In this document: positions 55,125-64,000 of the stretch, piece after piece
Numbering within the stretch: position 1 is the first letter of the stretch
Layout of the letters: every line of letters starts with the position of its first letter
Translations under genes and position numbers: made by a program
Assembly: GCA_947503625.1 (NCBI GenBank)
Contig: CANNEK010000001.1
Location: 434,001-498,000, forward strand
Length of the DNA: 64,000 nucleotides
Origin: an uncultured Kordiimonas sp.
GTDB lineage: Bacteria > Pseudomonadota > Alphaproteobacteria > Sphingomonadales > Kordiimonadaceae
Direction: 5' to 3'
Notes under the pieces: model-generated
What the model saw: only the letters and a program-made list of their open reading frames with translations
The model's database searches: none
What the model was told of the DNA's origin: nothing

Positions 55125-55145
55125 ATACTATACCCCCTATAGTAT
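55125..55145. promoter_or_regulatory. CsoR-family palindromic operator
   Basis: ATACTATA-CCCCC-TATAGTAT: perfect eight-base arms around a five-C tract, 12 bases before the regulator start. AT arms with a central C/G tract are the hallmark of CsoR/CstR/FrmR operators. It would block transcription of the whole three-gene unit. Confidence 0.85.
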
Positions 55146-55297
55146 AATTTCGATCACAGAAATTTCAAGAGTATGAGAGGAATTTAGCCAGTCGAATAGT
55201 TTGACTCCCAGAAAGGATACAAACGCGGCAGCATCCTCACAATCGTAGGGCGGCTGTTATCCAAAACACAGCAACAGACGCCTTTTGTCCCGTTCGC

Positions 55298-56182
55298 TCA
55301 TCCCCGGAAACGGCGGATAAGGCTGGACGTGTCATTCCGGCTGCCACCCATTTTCTGCACGTCTGTGTAGAACTGATCAACCAATGCCGTCAGAGGCAGT
55401 GAAACCTGCATGCGTGACGCTTCATCAAGTACGATGCCCAGATCCTTGCGCATCCAGTTAACGGCAAAGCCAAAGTCAAATTCACCGTCTATCATTGTTG
55501 ATGCGCGGTTTTCCATCTGCCAGCTTTGCGCCGCGCCCTTGCTGATCACATCAACAACTGCTTTGGCGTCCAGTCCCGCTTCCATCGCAAAATGCAGAGC
55601 TTCTGCAAGCCCCTGCACTACCCCGGCGATGCAAATCTGGTTGACCATCTTGGCCAGTTGCCCGGCGCCAGCATCGCCCAGTAGCCTGACAGATTTTCCG
55701 TATGCGGTCATTATGTCCGCTGCCTTGTCGAAATGGCCCTGCCCTCCACCACACATCACTGTCAGCGCTCCGTTCACGGCACCAGCCTCTCCACCGGAGA
55801 CCGGCGCGTCGACGAACCCTACACCGCGCTTTTCCGCAGCAGCTGCCATCGTGCGGGCACAATCTGCTGATGCGGTGGTGTGATCAACAAACACTGTATC
55901 CTGTTGCATCGCATCAAATACGCCGTTGTCACCGATGCAAATCGACTCAACATCCCTGTCTGCGCCCACACAGGCAAAAACGATATCCGCGTCTGCCGCG
56001 GCACCTGCCGGTGTCGGGGCAGCGAACAGCTCGGCATCTGTTTGTTCCGAATATTCATCTATCCAGTCTTCAGCCTTGCTTGCGGTTCGGTTATAAACCG
56101 TAACACTATGACCAGCGCGTGCCAGATGGCCTGCCATAGGGTATCCCATCACCCCAAGACCGATAAATGCCAGTTTTGCCAT
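55298..56182 (-). CDS. beta-hydroxyacid dehydrogenase (GarR/MmsB-like)
   Basis: 294 residues. N-terminal FIGLGVMGYPMAGHLARAG binds NAD(P); DAPVSGGEAGA is the substrate loop, and GAGQLAKMVNQI carries the catalytic lysine. The family covers 3-hydroxyisobutyrate dehydrogenase and tartronate semialdehyde reductase; the sequence alone does not decide. Cytoplasmic, single gene. Confidence 0.88.
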   Translation of the reverse strand: MAKLAFIGLGVMGYPMAGHLARAGHSVTVYNRTASKAEDWIDEYSEQTDAELFAAPTPAGAAADADIVFACVGADRDVESICIGDNGVFDAMQQDTVFVDHTTASADCARTMAAAAEKRGVGFVDAPVSGGEAGAVNGALTVMCGGGQGHFDKAADIMTAYGKSVRLLGDAGAGQLAKMVNQICIAGVVQGLAEALHFAMEAGLDAKAVVDVISKGAAQSWQMENRASTMIDGEFDFGFAVNWMRKDLGIVLDEASRMQVSLPLTALVDQFYTDVQKMGGSRNDTSSLIRRFRG

Positions 56183-56292
56183 GTAACCCTCCAGATCGAA
56201 TGATGAACATGCCCCTGCTTAGGGGACACCGCGCTCAATGTCCAGCAGGCGGGTTGGCGTAAATTCCCTTTGACTGAATTAATCAGAAAAGA

Positions 56293-56802
56293 TCAGAATT
56301 TGGCTTTGAAATTTGAAAAATTCTTTGCTTCCACTTCCCAGCGTTTATCCGCGACAACACGAAACTTGAGGCTGTTGGTTTTCCACATTTCCAGTTTCAT
56401 CTCGTTTTCAAATAAAAACAGTTTTCCATCCTCAACGGAAAAAACGGAAGGGTCTGCGCTCACCGTACGGTGTTCCGACATCGCAAAAGCGCAATGTCCA
56501 GCATACTGAGGTGCGTAAGCGATTGGATTTTCCATGAAAGACTGGCGACTGCTATAATTGGCAAAATAATAGAGCTGCCCTTCATAAGGGTAGCTGATGG
56601 ATGCGTTGCCCGGCTGGGGTAGCCCGCCCGCAAAATATAGTGTTGGATCATATCCGCCTATCGCGAGAGGCAGGTTTTTAGTGTCTACGGCTTGGTGAAG
56701 AGCAACACCTGCAGTCAACAAACTCTCATGATGAGCTGTTGCTGCCACAGGCGTTGTAGTAATCGCTATAATAACCAGTCCGGTTTTAATCAACTTGCTC
56801 AC
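56293..56802 (-). CDS. exported YHS-domain protein
   Basis: 169 residues with a signal peptide (LVIIAITTTPVAATA). LAIGGYDPTLYFAGGLPQPG and LYYFANYSSRQSFMENPIAYAPQYAGHCAFAMSEH follow the YHS pattern (given here in parts, residues 40-60 and 75-110), a possible metal-binding fold. Proteins of this size occur widely in the proteobacterial periplasm with unknown role. Confidence 0.85.
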   Translation of the reverse strand: MSKLIKTGLVIIAITTTPVAATAHHESLLTAGVALHQAVDTKNLPLAIGGYDPTLYFAGGLPQPGNASISYPYEGQLYYFANYSSRQSFMENPIAYAPQYAGHCAFAMSEHRTVSADPSVFSVEDGKLFLFENEMKLEMWKTNSLKFRVVADKRWEVEAKNFSNFKAKF

Positions 56803-57012
56803 TTGAAATCTCTTTCCTTTTTGCCCTGTCCGTTAGGCAAAAAGTATGGCCCGCCGCAGTGGATTGCACTTAACGTTAAAACACCTATGGGTGAGCAAGC
56901 CGTGAGTGATTGTGCAAATCGGCCCGGTACACTTTATTCAGGTGTTGGCAAAAGAGTGAAACGCCATATAGTTACGGCTGGTACGGTCGGCAAAACTAGG
57001 GACATATACATA

Positions 57013-59454
57013 ATGAAATCATGGAAATTCTGGCTAATTTTTGCAGGCGTTATGATGCTTGCATTTGTTGGTATCGGTTATGGTTGGCTAAAAAGCAGCC
57101 TCCCTCCGGTTAGTGGTACCTTCATGGTTGAAGGCCCCGGCGACACCATCACCATTGCGCGCGACGCAAACGGTGTACCGCACATAGATGCAGCGAGCGA
57201 AAATGACCTAGCGTTTGGCCTTGGTTATACCCACGCCCAGGACCGCTTGTGGCAAATGGAAATGAACCGCCGCATTGGCTCTGGACGCGTTGCAGAGGTA
57301 CTTGGCTCATCCGGGCTTGCTTTTGACCGCTACTTTAGAACGCTCGGCTTTACGTCTCGAGCGAAAACAGCGCTTGCGGCCCTGCCCGCGGACGCAGTTG
57401 AGATGTTGGAGATGTATGCAAGGGGAGTGAACGCTTATGTTTCCGATCATGCTGGTGCGCTGCCACCGGAATTTGTAATTACAGGCGTCGATCCGGAACC
57501 ATGGTCACCAATAGATTCACTGGTTTGGCAAAAAATGATGTGGCTGGACTTGTCTGGCAATGCAAGACACGAAGTTGCGCGTGCGCGCCTTCTTACAAAG
57601 CTGAGCCCGGAACAGGTTGCAACACTGTACCCCGTTTACCCCGGGGAAGCGCCGAGAGACCTCCCGGACATGGCCAGCCTATACGAAAAAGCTCCTATCA
57701 TGGCAGTAGCTAAGGCCATAGGCCCCGAAAAGCCTGCGGGCTATGGCTCAAACAACTGGGTGGTTTCAGGTGAAAAAACAGCTTCCGGATTGCCGCTGCT
57801 TGCAAACGACCCGCATCTGGGCTTGACAACACCATCCATCTGGTATCTGGCGCGCCTCCATAATCGCACGGATGGCAGCAACATTGTGGGTGTCAGCTTT
57901 CCTGGCGCGCCGGGTATCGTGCTCGGGCGAAACAATCACATCGCGTGGGGGTTCACGAACACAGCACCAGACATTATGGACCTTTTCATTGAAAAGCTGG
58001 TCGACGAAGACAGATACCTGACCCCTAACGGGCCGTCTCGTTTCGGCGTCCGGAAAGAGACGATCAAAGTACGAGGTGGTGAAGATATCGTGATGAACGT
58101 AAGGGAAACACGCCACGGCCCTGTCGTTTCCGACATTTATGATGGTACCGAAGAATTCGTAAACGAAGGGCACGTTATAGCTCTGCAATGGACAGCCCTT
58201 TTGCCCAATGACAGTGGTGTGATTGCACTCTCGAAACTCGGGTCGGCGAAGAACTTTGACGAGTTCAGAGAGGCTGGTTCTTTTTACGGCGGCCCTCAAC
58301 AAAACATGATTTACGCTGATACCGAGGGTAATATTGGTTACTACGCACCTGCAATTGTGCCCGTTCGCCGAGTAGACAATGAAATCAATGGCTTACTGCC
58401 ATCCCCTGGCTGGGATGAAAAATACGACTGGCAGGGATTTTTACCCTACGATCAGTTGCCGACCCGGTTCAATCCGTCCAATGGCGTTATCGCAACGGCC
58501 AACGAGAAAATTATCGATGACAGCTATCCACACTATATAACACACGACTGGGCTTTACCTTATCGTGGCAATCGCATACGTGCAGCACTACACGCGGTAG
58601 CAGAACACACCACGGATACCTTTGGAAAACTTCATTCAGATGTTGTGTCAGACATGGCACGGGACATTCTGCCGTGGATGCTGGTCCACCTTGAAGAGAC
58701 ACCTCTGAAAGCCCGACTGGCTTCATGGGACGGCGAAATGGCAGCAGACCAGCCAGAACCGCTCATCTTTTACACCTGGTTGCGGCATTACCAGGCCTTT
58801 CTGATGGCAGACGAACTGGGTGAATTGTATTCGAGCTTCCGCCGTCAACGACCAAGGCTTCTGAAATCCAGCCTTTATTGGGCGTCAACCCCAAAAAGCG
58901 ATGCATGGAATACAGGCTATTACGCTCTTCCTGTGCTGGGCCAAAGTGCATCTCTCGAATGGTGTGACGATGTCACCACGGAAGAAAAACAGGAGACATG
59001 CGGTGCGCTGGCAAATCGGGCAATGGCGGAAACTATCAATGAACTATCGGTGGCTTACGGTGAAGACTGGCAAGGCTGGAAATGGGGCACCACTCACGTC
59101 GTGCAGCAAACTCACCGCCCCATGAGCCAAATACCAGTCCTGAAAGACATATTTGGACTGAATGCACCGATTGGGGGCGGGCGTTTCACGGTCAACGTCG
59201 CTGGTGTCAGCACCAATCCCGGCGCACTTAACCAATCGACATTTGGCCCAAGTTACCGGGGTATTTTTGACCTTTCTGACTTGGAAAAATCGCTTTACGT
59301 GCAGCCTACCGGCCAATCGGGCAATCCGTTTTCGGACCACTATGCAGACTTGTTCGAAACGTGGCGCGACGTGGAATATTTCACGATTCCGACAACAAAA
59401 CCTGTTCCGGATGACGCTGTAGGGATTTTAACGCTGGTGCCGGGTCAACAATAA
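57013..59454 (+). CDS. penicillin acylase family protein
   Basis: 813 residues from ATG 57013; the long in-frame extension upstream has no support. N-terminal membrane anchor or signal (LIFAGVMMLAFVGIGYGWL). The alpha part has ARDANGVPHIDA and GYTHAQDRLWQMEMNRRIGSG. The autocatalytic site is YGSNNWVVSG, with the Ntn nucleophile S246 becoming the first residue of the beta chain, then LPLLANDPHLGL. Family members cleave beta-lactam side chains or acyl-homoserine lactones, so quorum quenching is possible but unproven. Confidence 0.92.
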   Translation: MKSWKFWLIFAGVMMLAFVGIGYGWLKSSLPPVSGTFMVEGPGDTITIARDANGVPHIDAASENDLAFGLGYTHAQDRLWQMEMNRRIGSGRVAEVLGSSGLAFDRYFRTLGFTSRAKTALAALPADAVEMLEMYARGVNAYVSDHAGALPPEFVITGVDPEPWSPIDSLVWQKMMWLDLSGNARHEVARARLLTKLSPEQVATLYPVYPGEAPRDLPDMASLYEKAPIMAVAKAIGPEKPAGYGSNNWVVSGEKTASGLPLLANDPHLGLTTPSIWYLARLHNRTDGSNIVGVSFPGAPGIVLGRNNHIAWGFTNTAPDIMDLFIEKLVDEDRYLTPNGPSRFGVRKETIKVRGGEDIVMNVRETRHGPVVSDIYDGTEEFVNEGHVIALQWTALLPNDSGVIALSKLGSAKNFDEFREAGSFYGGPQQNMIYADTEGNIGYYAPAIVPVRRVDNEINGLLPSPGWDEKYDWQGFLPYDQLPTRFNPSNGVIATANEKIIDDSYPHYITHDWALPYRGNRIRAALHAVAEHTTDTFGKLHSDVVSDMARDILPWMLVHLEETPLKARLASWDGEMAADQPEPLIFYTWLRHYQAFLMADELGELYSSFRRQRPRLLKSSLYWASTPKSDAWNTGYYALPVLGQSASLEWCDDVTTEEKQETCGALANRAMAETINELSVAYGEDWQGWKWGTTHVVQQTHRPMSQIPVLKDIFGLNAPIGGGRFTVNVAGVSTNPGALNQSTFGPSYRGIFDLSDLEKSLYVQPTGQSGNPFSDHYADLFETWRDVEYFTIPTTKPVPDDAVGILTLVPGQQ

Positions 59455-59556
59455 TAAGGCCATCGGCAAATCTGATCGGTTAGCGTGAACGAGTTGTTAA
59501 CCATCTATTGCGATAGTGAGGCAACTTCATAGCGTTAACTCGAAGACAGGTGCCCC

Positions 59557-60480
59557 TTGGCTGGTGACGACGATGCATTAAGACCGATCATCAAGAAGGT
59601 CAAAAAGGTTGAAGGTGGCGGCCATCACGGTGGTGCGTGGAAAGTTGCCTATGCCGACTTCACAACGGCTATGATGGCATTTTTTATGCTACTCTGGCTT
59701 CTGAACGTTGCGCCACCGGAAACACTCGCTGGGTTGGCGGACTATTTTTCGCCAACAACAGCTGCCGTTTCCGGCCGTTCAGGCGTTGATGCGATCAACC
59801 CGCCGTCGGAAGACTCCATGGGGTCTAACCCTTCACCCGCTGTCGTTATTGCCACCCCCGGCCCGCCTCAGTCGGGACCAACGTCAGGTGACGGCGACGG
59901 AGCTGACGGCGAAGGTGGTAGTGATCCGGACATCCGCGATATTATGGAAGCAGCCAACCGCATTCAGCAGCAAGAAGACCTCTCGTTTGAACGGATGCAG
60001 GAACAAATCAGGCTGGCAATCCAGCAATCCCCAACCCTTTCCGACATGTCTGACCAGTTGATCATGGAAATCACCGAAGATGGTATGAAGATCCAGCTGA
60101 TCGATAAAGATCGCCGCGCCATGTTTCGCCAAGGCACTGATGAGCTCTACAACTACGCCAAGGACATGTTGCTGGAGATTGGCGAATCCGTGCAGTTTCT
60201 GCCCAACCGGATCACAGTCCAGGGGCACACGGATGGCGGCAATTTCACAGACAATCGCGGTGAAGGAAACTGGGAGCTCAGTGCAGACCGGGCCAACTCC
60301 GCCCGCCGGGTATTGGATGAATCCGGTGTTACCGGCGACCGTTTCTTTGAAGTAACCGGCAAGGCCGGCACAGACCCACTATATCCTGACAATCCAACCC
60401 GGAGCGAAAACCGACGGATTACGGTCCTGATTTTACGCGAGGCACCAGTTGTTCCGCCAAACCTGACCGGCGGCAACTAA
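59557..60480 (+). CDS. motB: flagellar motor protein MotB
   Basis: 307 residues. AWKVAYADFTTAMMAFFMLLWLLNV is the plug and single membrane helix (two parts, residues 29-40 and 41-53) with the proton-binding aspartate in YADF. The C-terminal OmpA-like peptidoglycan-binding domain has ITVQGHTDGGNF and WELSADRANSARRVL. The start must be TTG 59557: an in-frame TAA lies seven codons upstream and no ATG or GTG comes before the membrane helix. MotA is not adjacent, which is unusual. Confidence 0.92.
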   Translation: MAGDDDALRPIIKKVKKVEGGGHHGGAWKVAYADFTTAMMAFFMLLWLLNVAPPETLAGLADYFSPTTAAVSGRSGVDAINPPSEDSMGSNPSPAVVIATPGPPQSGPTSGDGDGADGEGGSDPDIRDIMEAANRIQQQEDLSFERMQEQIRLAIQQSPTLSDMSDQLIMEITEDGMKIQLIDKDRRAMFRQGTDELYNYAKDMLLEIGESVQFLPNRITVQGHTDGGNFTDNRGEGNWELSADRANSARRVLDESGVTGDRFFEVTGKAGTDPLYPDNPTRSENRRITVLILREAPVVPPNLTGGN

Positions 60481-60578
60481 CACGTCTGCCCATTCCCGTT
60501 TGCTTTATGCTTGTTCACGTCCATGGCTGTCGTTAACAATAAGGTTTGTGATAGAATAGTGGTCAGGCGCGCCTTCTA

Positions 60579-62414
60579 GTGGAACTTGTAGAACCAACTC
60601 TTCAAATGTGGCTAACCTTTGCCATCGTCGTGGGTGCGATTGTTGCATATTCCTATGACCGTATCCCCCTTGAATTGTCTTCAATCGCGACGGTGGCCCT
60701 GCTCCTGTTCCTGTTCCACGTCATGCCCCTTTATGACGATAGCGGTGCCAAGGTACTGGATGCCCGAACCATTCTACGGGGATTCGCGGACCCATCTTTA
60801 ATCACAATCATGGCGCTTTTGGTTGTCGGCCAGGGACTGGTTCAGACCGGTGCTCTGAACGGGCCCGCAAGGATGCTTGTTGGTTGGGGCAAAACCCATC
60901 CCAATCTGGTGCTGCTTGCATGCCTTCTGGTGGTAATGCTGATTTCGGCCATAATGAACAACACGCCCGTTGTGGTGATTTTCATACCTATTTTGGCGGC
61001 CCTAGCGGAAAAGCTCGGCATCCAGTCCGCACAAGTCATGATGCCGCTCAGCTTCGCAGCGATCCTCGGTGGCAATATGACCAAAATCGGCTCAAGCACC
61101 AACCTTCTTGCCGCAGGCGCTTATGAGCAATCGCATGGCGGCACTATCGCGTTTTTTGACTTTACCGTTCCCGGCGCAGCACTTGCTCTCGTCGGCTTCC
61201 TTTACGTGATCTTTATCGCCCCAAAACTTCTTGTCGACCGTAGCGGCATTGCCAAAAGGCTGGCACGTAGTGGCGGCAAACAGTTTCTCTTTCAGATGGA
61301 ACTCGCGCCAGATAATGGCCTTGTCGGGCAAAAGGCGGTTGCAGGTATGTTTCCGGGGCTGAAAGATGTGACTGTTCGCATGATCCAGCGAGGGCACCTC
61401 AAGCTTCTCCCTCCCTATGATGACATTACCCTGAGTGTAGGCGATATTGTGATGGTTGCTGCCACCCGCAGCGTCATGACGGAACTATTGAATGCATCGC
61501 CAGACCTTGTTGCCGATGCGGAGGGGGACGAAGGTCCGGACGAACAAGCGGGGCAACGCAGGGTCATCGCGGAGGCAGTAATAGCGCCTGCTTCACGGCT
61601 TGACGGGCGTACTCTGTCTCAATCCGGTTTCCGTGCTGAAACAGGTTGTTCCGTTTTAGGTGTCCAGCGCCGCAGCAGAATGATCCGGGCGGCGCTATCG
61701 CAATTGCGTCTTGAGGCCGGCGACGTTTTGCTGGTGATGGGCGAGCGCAACAACGTGCTTGATTTACGAACGAACCAGGACGTTTTGCTTATGGAATCGT
61801 CAGCGTCCGATGTTCCCATGAAAGAATACGCCGTCAGAGCGTTGATGGTTTTTGCTGGCGTTGTTTTCACAGCAGCGCTGGAGATCATGCCCATTGTCCT
61901 GTCCGCCATGCTCGGCGCAACAATGATGATGGTTTTACGCTGCTTGAACGTGCGTCAGGCAAGTCGCGCCATTGACAGGCGTGTCTTCACGATTGTAGGG
62001 GCCGCACTGGCGCTGGGCGCCGCGATGCAGGGCACTGGCGGCGCTACATGGCTTGCTCATAGTTCGATTGAACTGATGACAGGAGCTCCGATCTGGGTGC
62101 TGTTGTCGGGCTTTTTCCTGCTCGTTGCACTATTAACCAATGTGCTGTCAAACAATGCCACTGCCGTGCTCTTCACGCCAATCGCTGTTTCCATCGCTCT
62201 TGAACTGCAAGTTGACCCAATGCCATTCTTGCTCGCCGTCATTTTTGGCGCAAATTGTAGTTTTGCGACGCCGATGAGCTATCAGACCAATCTACTGGTC
62301 ATGGCACCCGGGCACTACCGATTCAGCGATTTTCTTCGTGTTGGTACACCACTGATAATTATTATGTGGATCACATTCACTTTGTTTGTGCCTTGGTATT
62401 ATGGTTTACTTTGA
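60579..62414 (+). CDS. SLC13/DASS-type transporter with TrkA-C domains
   Basis: 611 residues from GTG 60579. Two membrane halves, each with an asparagine-rich signature (SAIMNNTPVVVIFIP and NVLSNNATAVLFTPIA), flank two cytoplasmic RCK/TrkA-C domains (about 220-400), as in the ArsB/NhaD-related SLC13 group with regulatory inserts. Probably a sodium-coupled anion importer; sulfate or a carboxylate are the usual options. Single gene. Confidence 0.88.
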   Translation: MELVEPTLQMWLTFAIVVGAIVAYSYDRIPLELSSIATVALLLFLFHVMPLYDDSGAKVLDARTILRGFADPSLITIMALLVVGQGLVQTGALNGPARMLVGWGKTHPNLVLLACLLVVMLISAIMNNTPVVVIFIPILAALAEKLGIQSAQVMMPLSFAAILGGNMTKIGSSTNLLAAGAYEQSHGGTIAFFDFTVPGAALALVGFLYVIFIAPKLLVDRSGIAKRLARSGGKQFLFQMELAPDNGLVGQKAVAGMFPGLKDVTVRMIQRGHLKLLPPYDDITLSVGDIVMVAATRSVMTELLNASPDLVADAEGDEGPDEQAGQRRVIAEAVIAPASRLDGRTLSQSGFRAETGCSVLGVQRRSRMIRAALSQLRLEAGDVLLVMGERNNVLDLRTNQDVLLMESSASDVPMKEYAVRALMVFAGVVFTAALEIMPIVLSAMLGATMMMVLRCLNVRQASRAIDRRVFTIVGAALALGAAMQGTGGATWLAHSSIELMTGAPIWVLLSGFFLLVALLTNVLSNNATAVLFTPIAVSIALELQVDPMPFLLAVIFGANCSFATPMSYQTNLLVMAPGHYRFSDFLRVGTPLIIIMWITFTLFVPWYYGLL

Positions 62415-62450
62415 CACTTAAACCACAATGATCCCGTTAGATTGCAAGCC

Positions 62451-63188
62451 ATGACCGATCAAGGCATCCAGTTCCCCAAGTTTTATGTGACCGCTTCGTC
62501 GCCCTGTCCTTATATTGAGGGAAACGAGGAACGAAAAGTATTCACTGAACTGCGGGGCCCTGAAGCCATCGCCTTGAATGAAGCACTGGGGAAAGTTGGA
62601 TTCCGACGCAGTCAGACCGTCGTTTATCGCCCCGCCTGTGAAAACTGTTCAGAATGTGTTTCTGTTCGCGTTATGGCACAGGAGTACACACCCAGCCGTT
62701 CACAGAGGCGTATCGCCAGACAAAACAGTGATTTGAAGTCTGAAGTCCGGCCTTCTACTGCCACTCAAGAACACTTTGATCTATTGACCCAGTATCTTTC
62801 CGCCCGTCATGCTGACGGCTCCATGGCCGGCATGACCATGGAAGAATTCGAAGAGATGGTTGAATCCAGCCCGGTTCAGACCGTTTCCATTGAGTATCGG
62901 AAAGTTATGACCAACGAGCTTGTCGCCGTCGCCCTGACCGACGAACTGTCGGACGGCTTGTCGATGGTTTACAGTTATTTCGATCCAGCGTATGAAAAAC
63001 GTTCGATAGGAACCTACCTCATCCACGATCATATTGAGCGCACGCGCTACGCGAATCAGCCCTATGTTTATCTTGGCTACTATGTTCAGGACAGCCCGAA
63101 AATGAACTACAAGGCGCGCTTCAAACCCCTTGAAAGGCTCGGCCCAAACGGCTGGTATCCCTTTGACCGCGATGCAGACGCTGTTTAG
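62451..63188 (+). CDS. bpt: aspartate/glutamate leucyltransferase
   Basis: 245 residues from ATG 62451; a TTG three codons earlier is possible. N-terminal SSPCPYIEGNEERKVFTEL with the conserved cysteine, YRPACENCSECVSVRV (C-x2-C-x2-C), and DPAYEKRSIGTYLIHDHIE. It adds leucine from Leu-tRNA to proteins with N-terminal Asp or Glu, marking them for ClpS/ClpAP. This is the bacterial Ate1-like type common in alphaproteobacteria. Confidence 0.93.
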   Translation: MTDQGIQFPKFYVTASSPCPYIEGNEERKVFTELRGPEAIALNEALGKVGFRRSQTVVYRPACENCSECVSVRVMAQEYTPSRSQRRIARQNSDLKSEVRPSTATQEHFDLLTQYLSARHADGSMAGMTMEEFEEMVESSPVQTVSIEYRKVMTNELVAVALTDELSDGLSMVYSYFDPAYEKRSIGTYLIHDHIERTRYANQPYVYLGYYVQDSPKMNYKARFKPLERLGPNGWYPFDRDADAV

Positions 63189-63349
63189 CGCAAATTGCGC
63201 GCTCTTTGCTTGCTACCTCGTGTTTCGCTTCTATACTGGCAACCAATTAAATCTGCGCCCAAGGCGTTGGATATTCTGGTAGAGTTCGCACATTATGGTC
63301 TGGTGCACGGCACCATATAGGGCCTTGTGCAAGATGTGGGGGCAGCATC

Positions 63350-64000
63350 GTGCCAAGTAAAGTTAAAGTCACAGCAAAAAATGGTACACTGGTAGATATA
63401 AAAAATACCAATGTACCAAATCGCAGGAAGATATTACGCGGCGCCGGCATGGTAGGCGCGGCAACAGTTTTAGCTGCCTGTGACAGCAATGGCGATCAGG
63501 GGCAACAAGCTGGTGGCCCGGCCATTGTCAGCAAGAAACGAGACCTCAAAATGGTGACTACATGGCCCAAGAATTTCCCGGGCCTTGGAACAGGTGCAGA
63601 GCGTCTGGCGCGCCGCATTGAGGCACTTTCGGACGGAAACATAACGATCAAAGTATATGCTGGCGGTGAACTTGTAGGCGCACTTGAAGCTTTTGACGCC
63701 GTCTCCCAGGGCAAGGCCGATATGTATCACGGCGGCGAATACTACTGGCAAGGCAAGTCACCCGCATTCAACTTCTTCTGTGCGGTTCCAATGGGTATGA
63801 CTGCCCCAGAGATCACCTCATGGGTGCGATTTGGTGGCGGTCAGGAGCTTTGGGATGAATTGTCTGCACAATTTAATGTGAAAGCCTTCCTCGCTGGAAA
63901 CTCCGGCACTCAAATGGGGGGGTGGTTTGCCAAGGAAATGAATTCTATCGAGGACTTTCAAGGCTTACGCATTCGCATGCCCGGCCTTGGCGGCGAAGTG
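63350..64000 (+). CDS. TRAP transporter substrate-binding protein, partial
   Basis: Runs off the right edge; 217 residues visible from GTG 63350 (GGGGG upstream). The N-terminus has a Tat motif NRRKILRGAGMVGAA followed by a lipobox-like LAAC, so it may be a Tat-exported lipoprotein. KMVTTWPKNFPGLGTGAERL, YAGGELVGALEAFDAVSQGK, GGEYYWQGKSPAFNFF and NSGTQMGGWFAKEMNS match the TakP/DctP-type family that binds 2-oxoacids or similar. The membrane subunits (dctQ, dctM) are expected downstream of the window. Confidence 0.88.
   Translation, partial: MPSKVKVTAKNGTLVDIKNTNVPNRRKILRGAGMVGAATVLAACDSNGDQGQQAGGPAIVSKKRDLKMVTTWPKNFPGLGTGAERLARRIEALSDGNITIKVYAGGELVGALEAFDAVSQGKADMYHGGEYYWQGKSPAFNFFCAVPMGMTAPEITSWVRFGGGQELWDELSAQFNVKAFLAGNSGTQMGGWFAKEMNSIEDFQGLRIRMPGLGGEV

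Noticed and set aside
56212-56225. CCCCT-GCTT-AGGGG hairpin upstream of the dehydrogenase gene
   Set aside because: Five-pair stem with no T run; too short to call a terminator or regulatory site.

Overview
This window comes from an alphaproteobacterium with a GC content near 50%. Evidence for the group is the DUF1476 / purC-purS-purQ-purL / bolA / grxD neighbourhood, a bpt-type aminoacyl-tRNA protein transferase, a Tat-exported TRAP binding protein and an S4 gene of bacterial type. I cannot name the genus; a marine lineage such as the Kordiimonadales would fit. No rRNA, tRNA, CRISPR array or intact insertion sequence was seen.

Layout. 0-0.8 kb: a truncated response regulator (probable RsbU/HsbR-type phosphatase) and a STAS anti-sigma antagonist, i.e. 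a partner-switching module. 1.0-8.6 kb: an MFS transporter, a TPR lipoprotein ending in a DUF1476 domain, a PEP-CTERM protein, a Tat-exported molybdoenzyme large subunit and a stand-alone DUF1476 protein. 8.8-12.7 kb: purine synthesis operon purC-S-Q-L. 12.8-22.3 kb: a block lying between purL and bolA-grxD, with a methyltransferase, lipoprotein, retropepsin-like protease, serine hydrolase, alpha/beta hydrolase, membrane methyltransferase-like protein and a three-gene surface glycan unit (glycosyltransferase, sulfotransferase, flippase). 22.6-24.4 kb: bolA, grxD, tas. 24.4-29.5 kb: three related exported methyltransferase-like proteins, a PiT-like membrane protein, a decayed LCAT-type lipase and an isoprenylcysteine-methyltransferase-like protein. 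A fourth exported methyltransferase lies at 46.6 kb.

29.5-47.4 kb holds housekeeping and accessory metabolism: SDR, a divergent asparagine-synthase-like protein, cytochrome b561, TfoX, amidase, metallo-beta-lactamase fold protein, MNT-HEPN fusion, thiC under a TPP riboswitch, hydrolases, an endonuclease/phosphatase-family protein and a beta-propeller protein. 47.4-52.7 kb is the most accessory-looking stretch: a broken or frameshifted nucleotidyltransferase-like gene divergent from a small Xre regulator, with four evenly phased GTGCT repeats between them; a racemase-like protein lacking both catalytic cysteines; 3' fragments of a second racemase and of another gene; and a small phage-type lysis cassette beside a DUF4031 gene.

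52.7-64 kb: rpsD; a sulfide/persulfide detoxification operon (persulfide dioxygenase-like, rhodanese, CsoR-family repressor) with a perfect palindromic operator; a beta-hydroxyacid dehydrogenase; a YHS protein; a penicillin-acylase-family enzyme; motB; an SLC13-type transporter; bpt; and a TRAP substrate-binding protein cut by the window edge.

For follow-up I rank highest the DUF1476 domain fused to an envelope TPR lipoprotein, the family of four exported methyltransferase-like proteins, and the Xre/nucleotidyltransferase-like divergent locus with its phased repeats.
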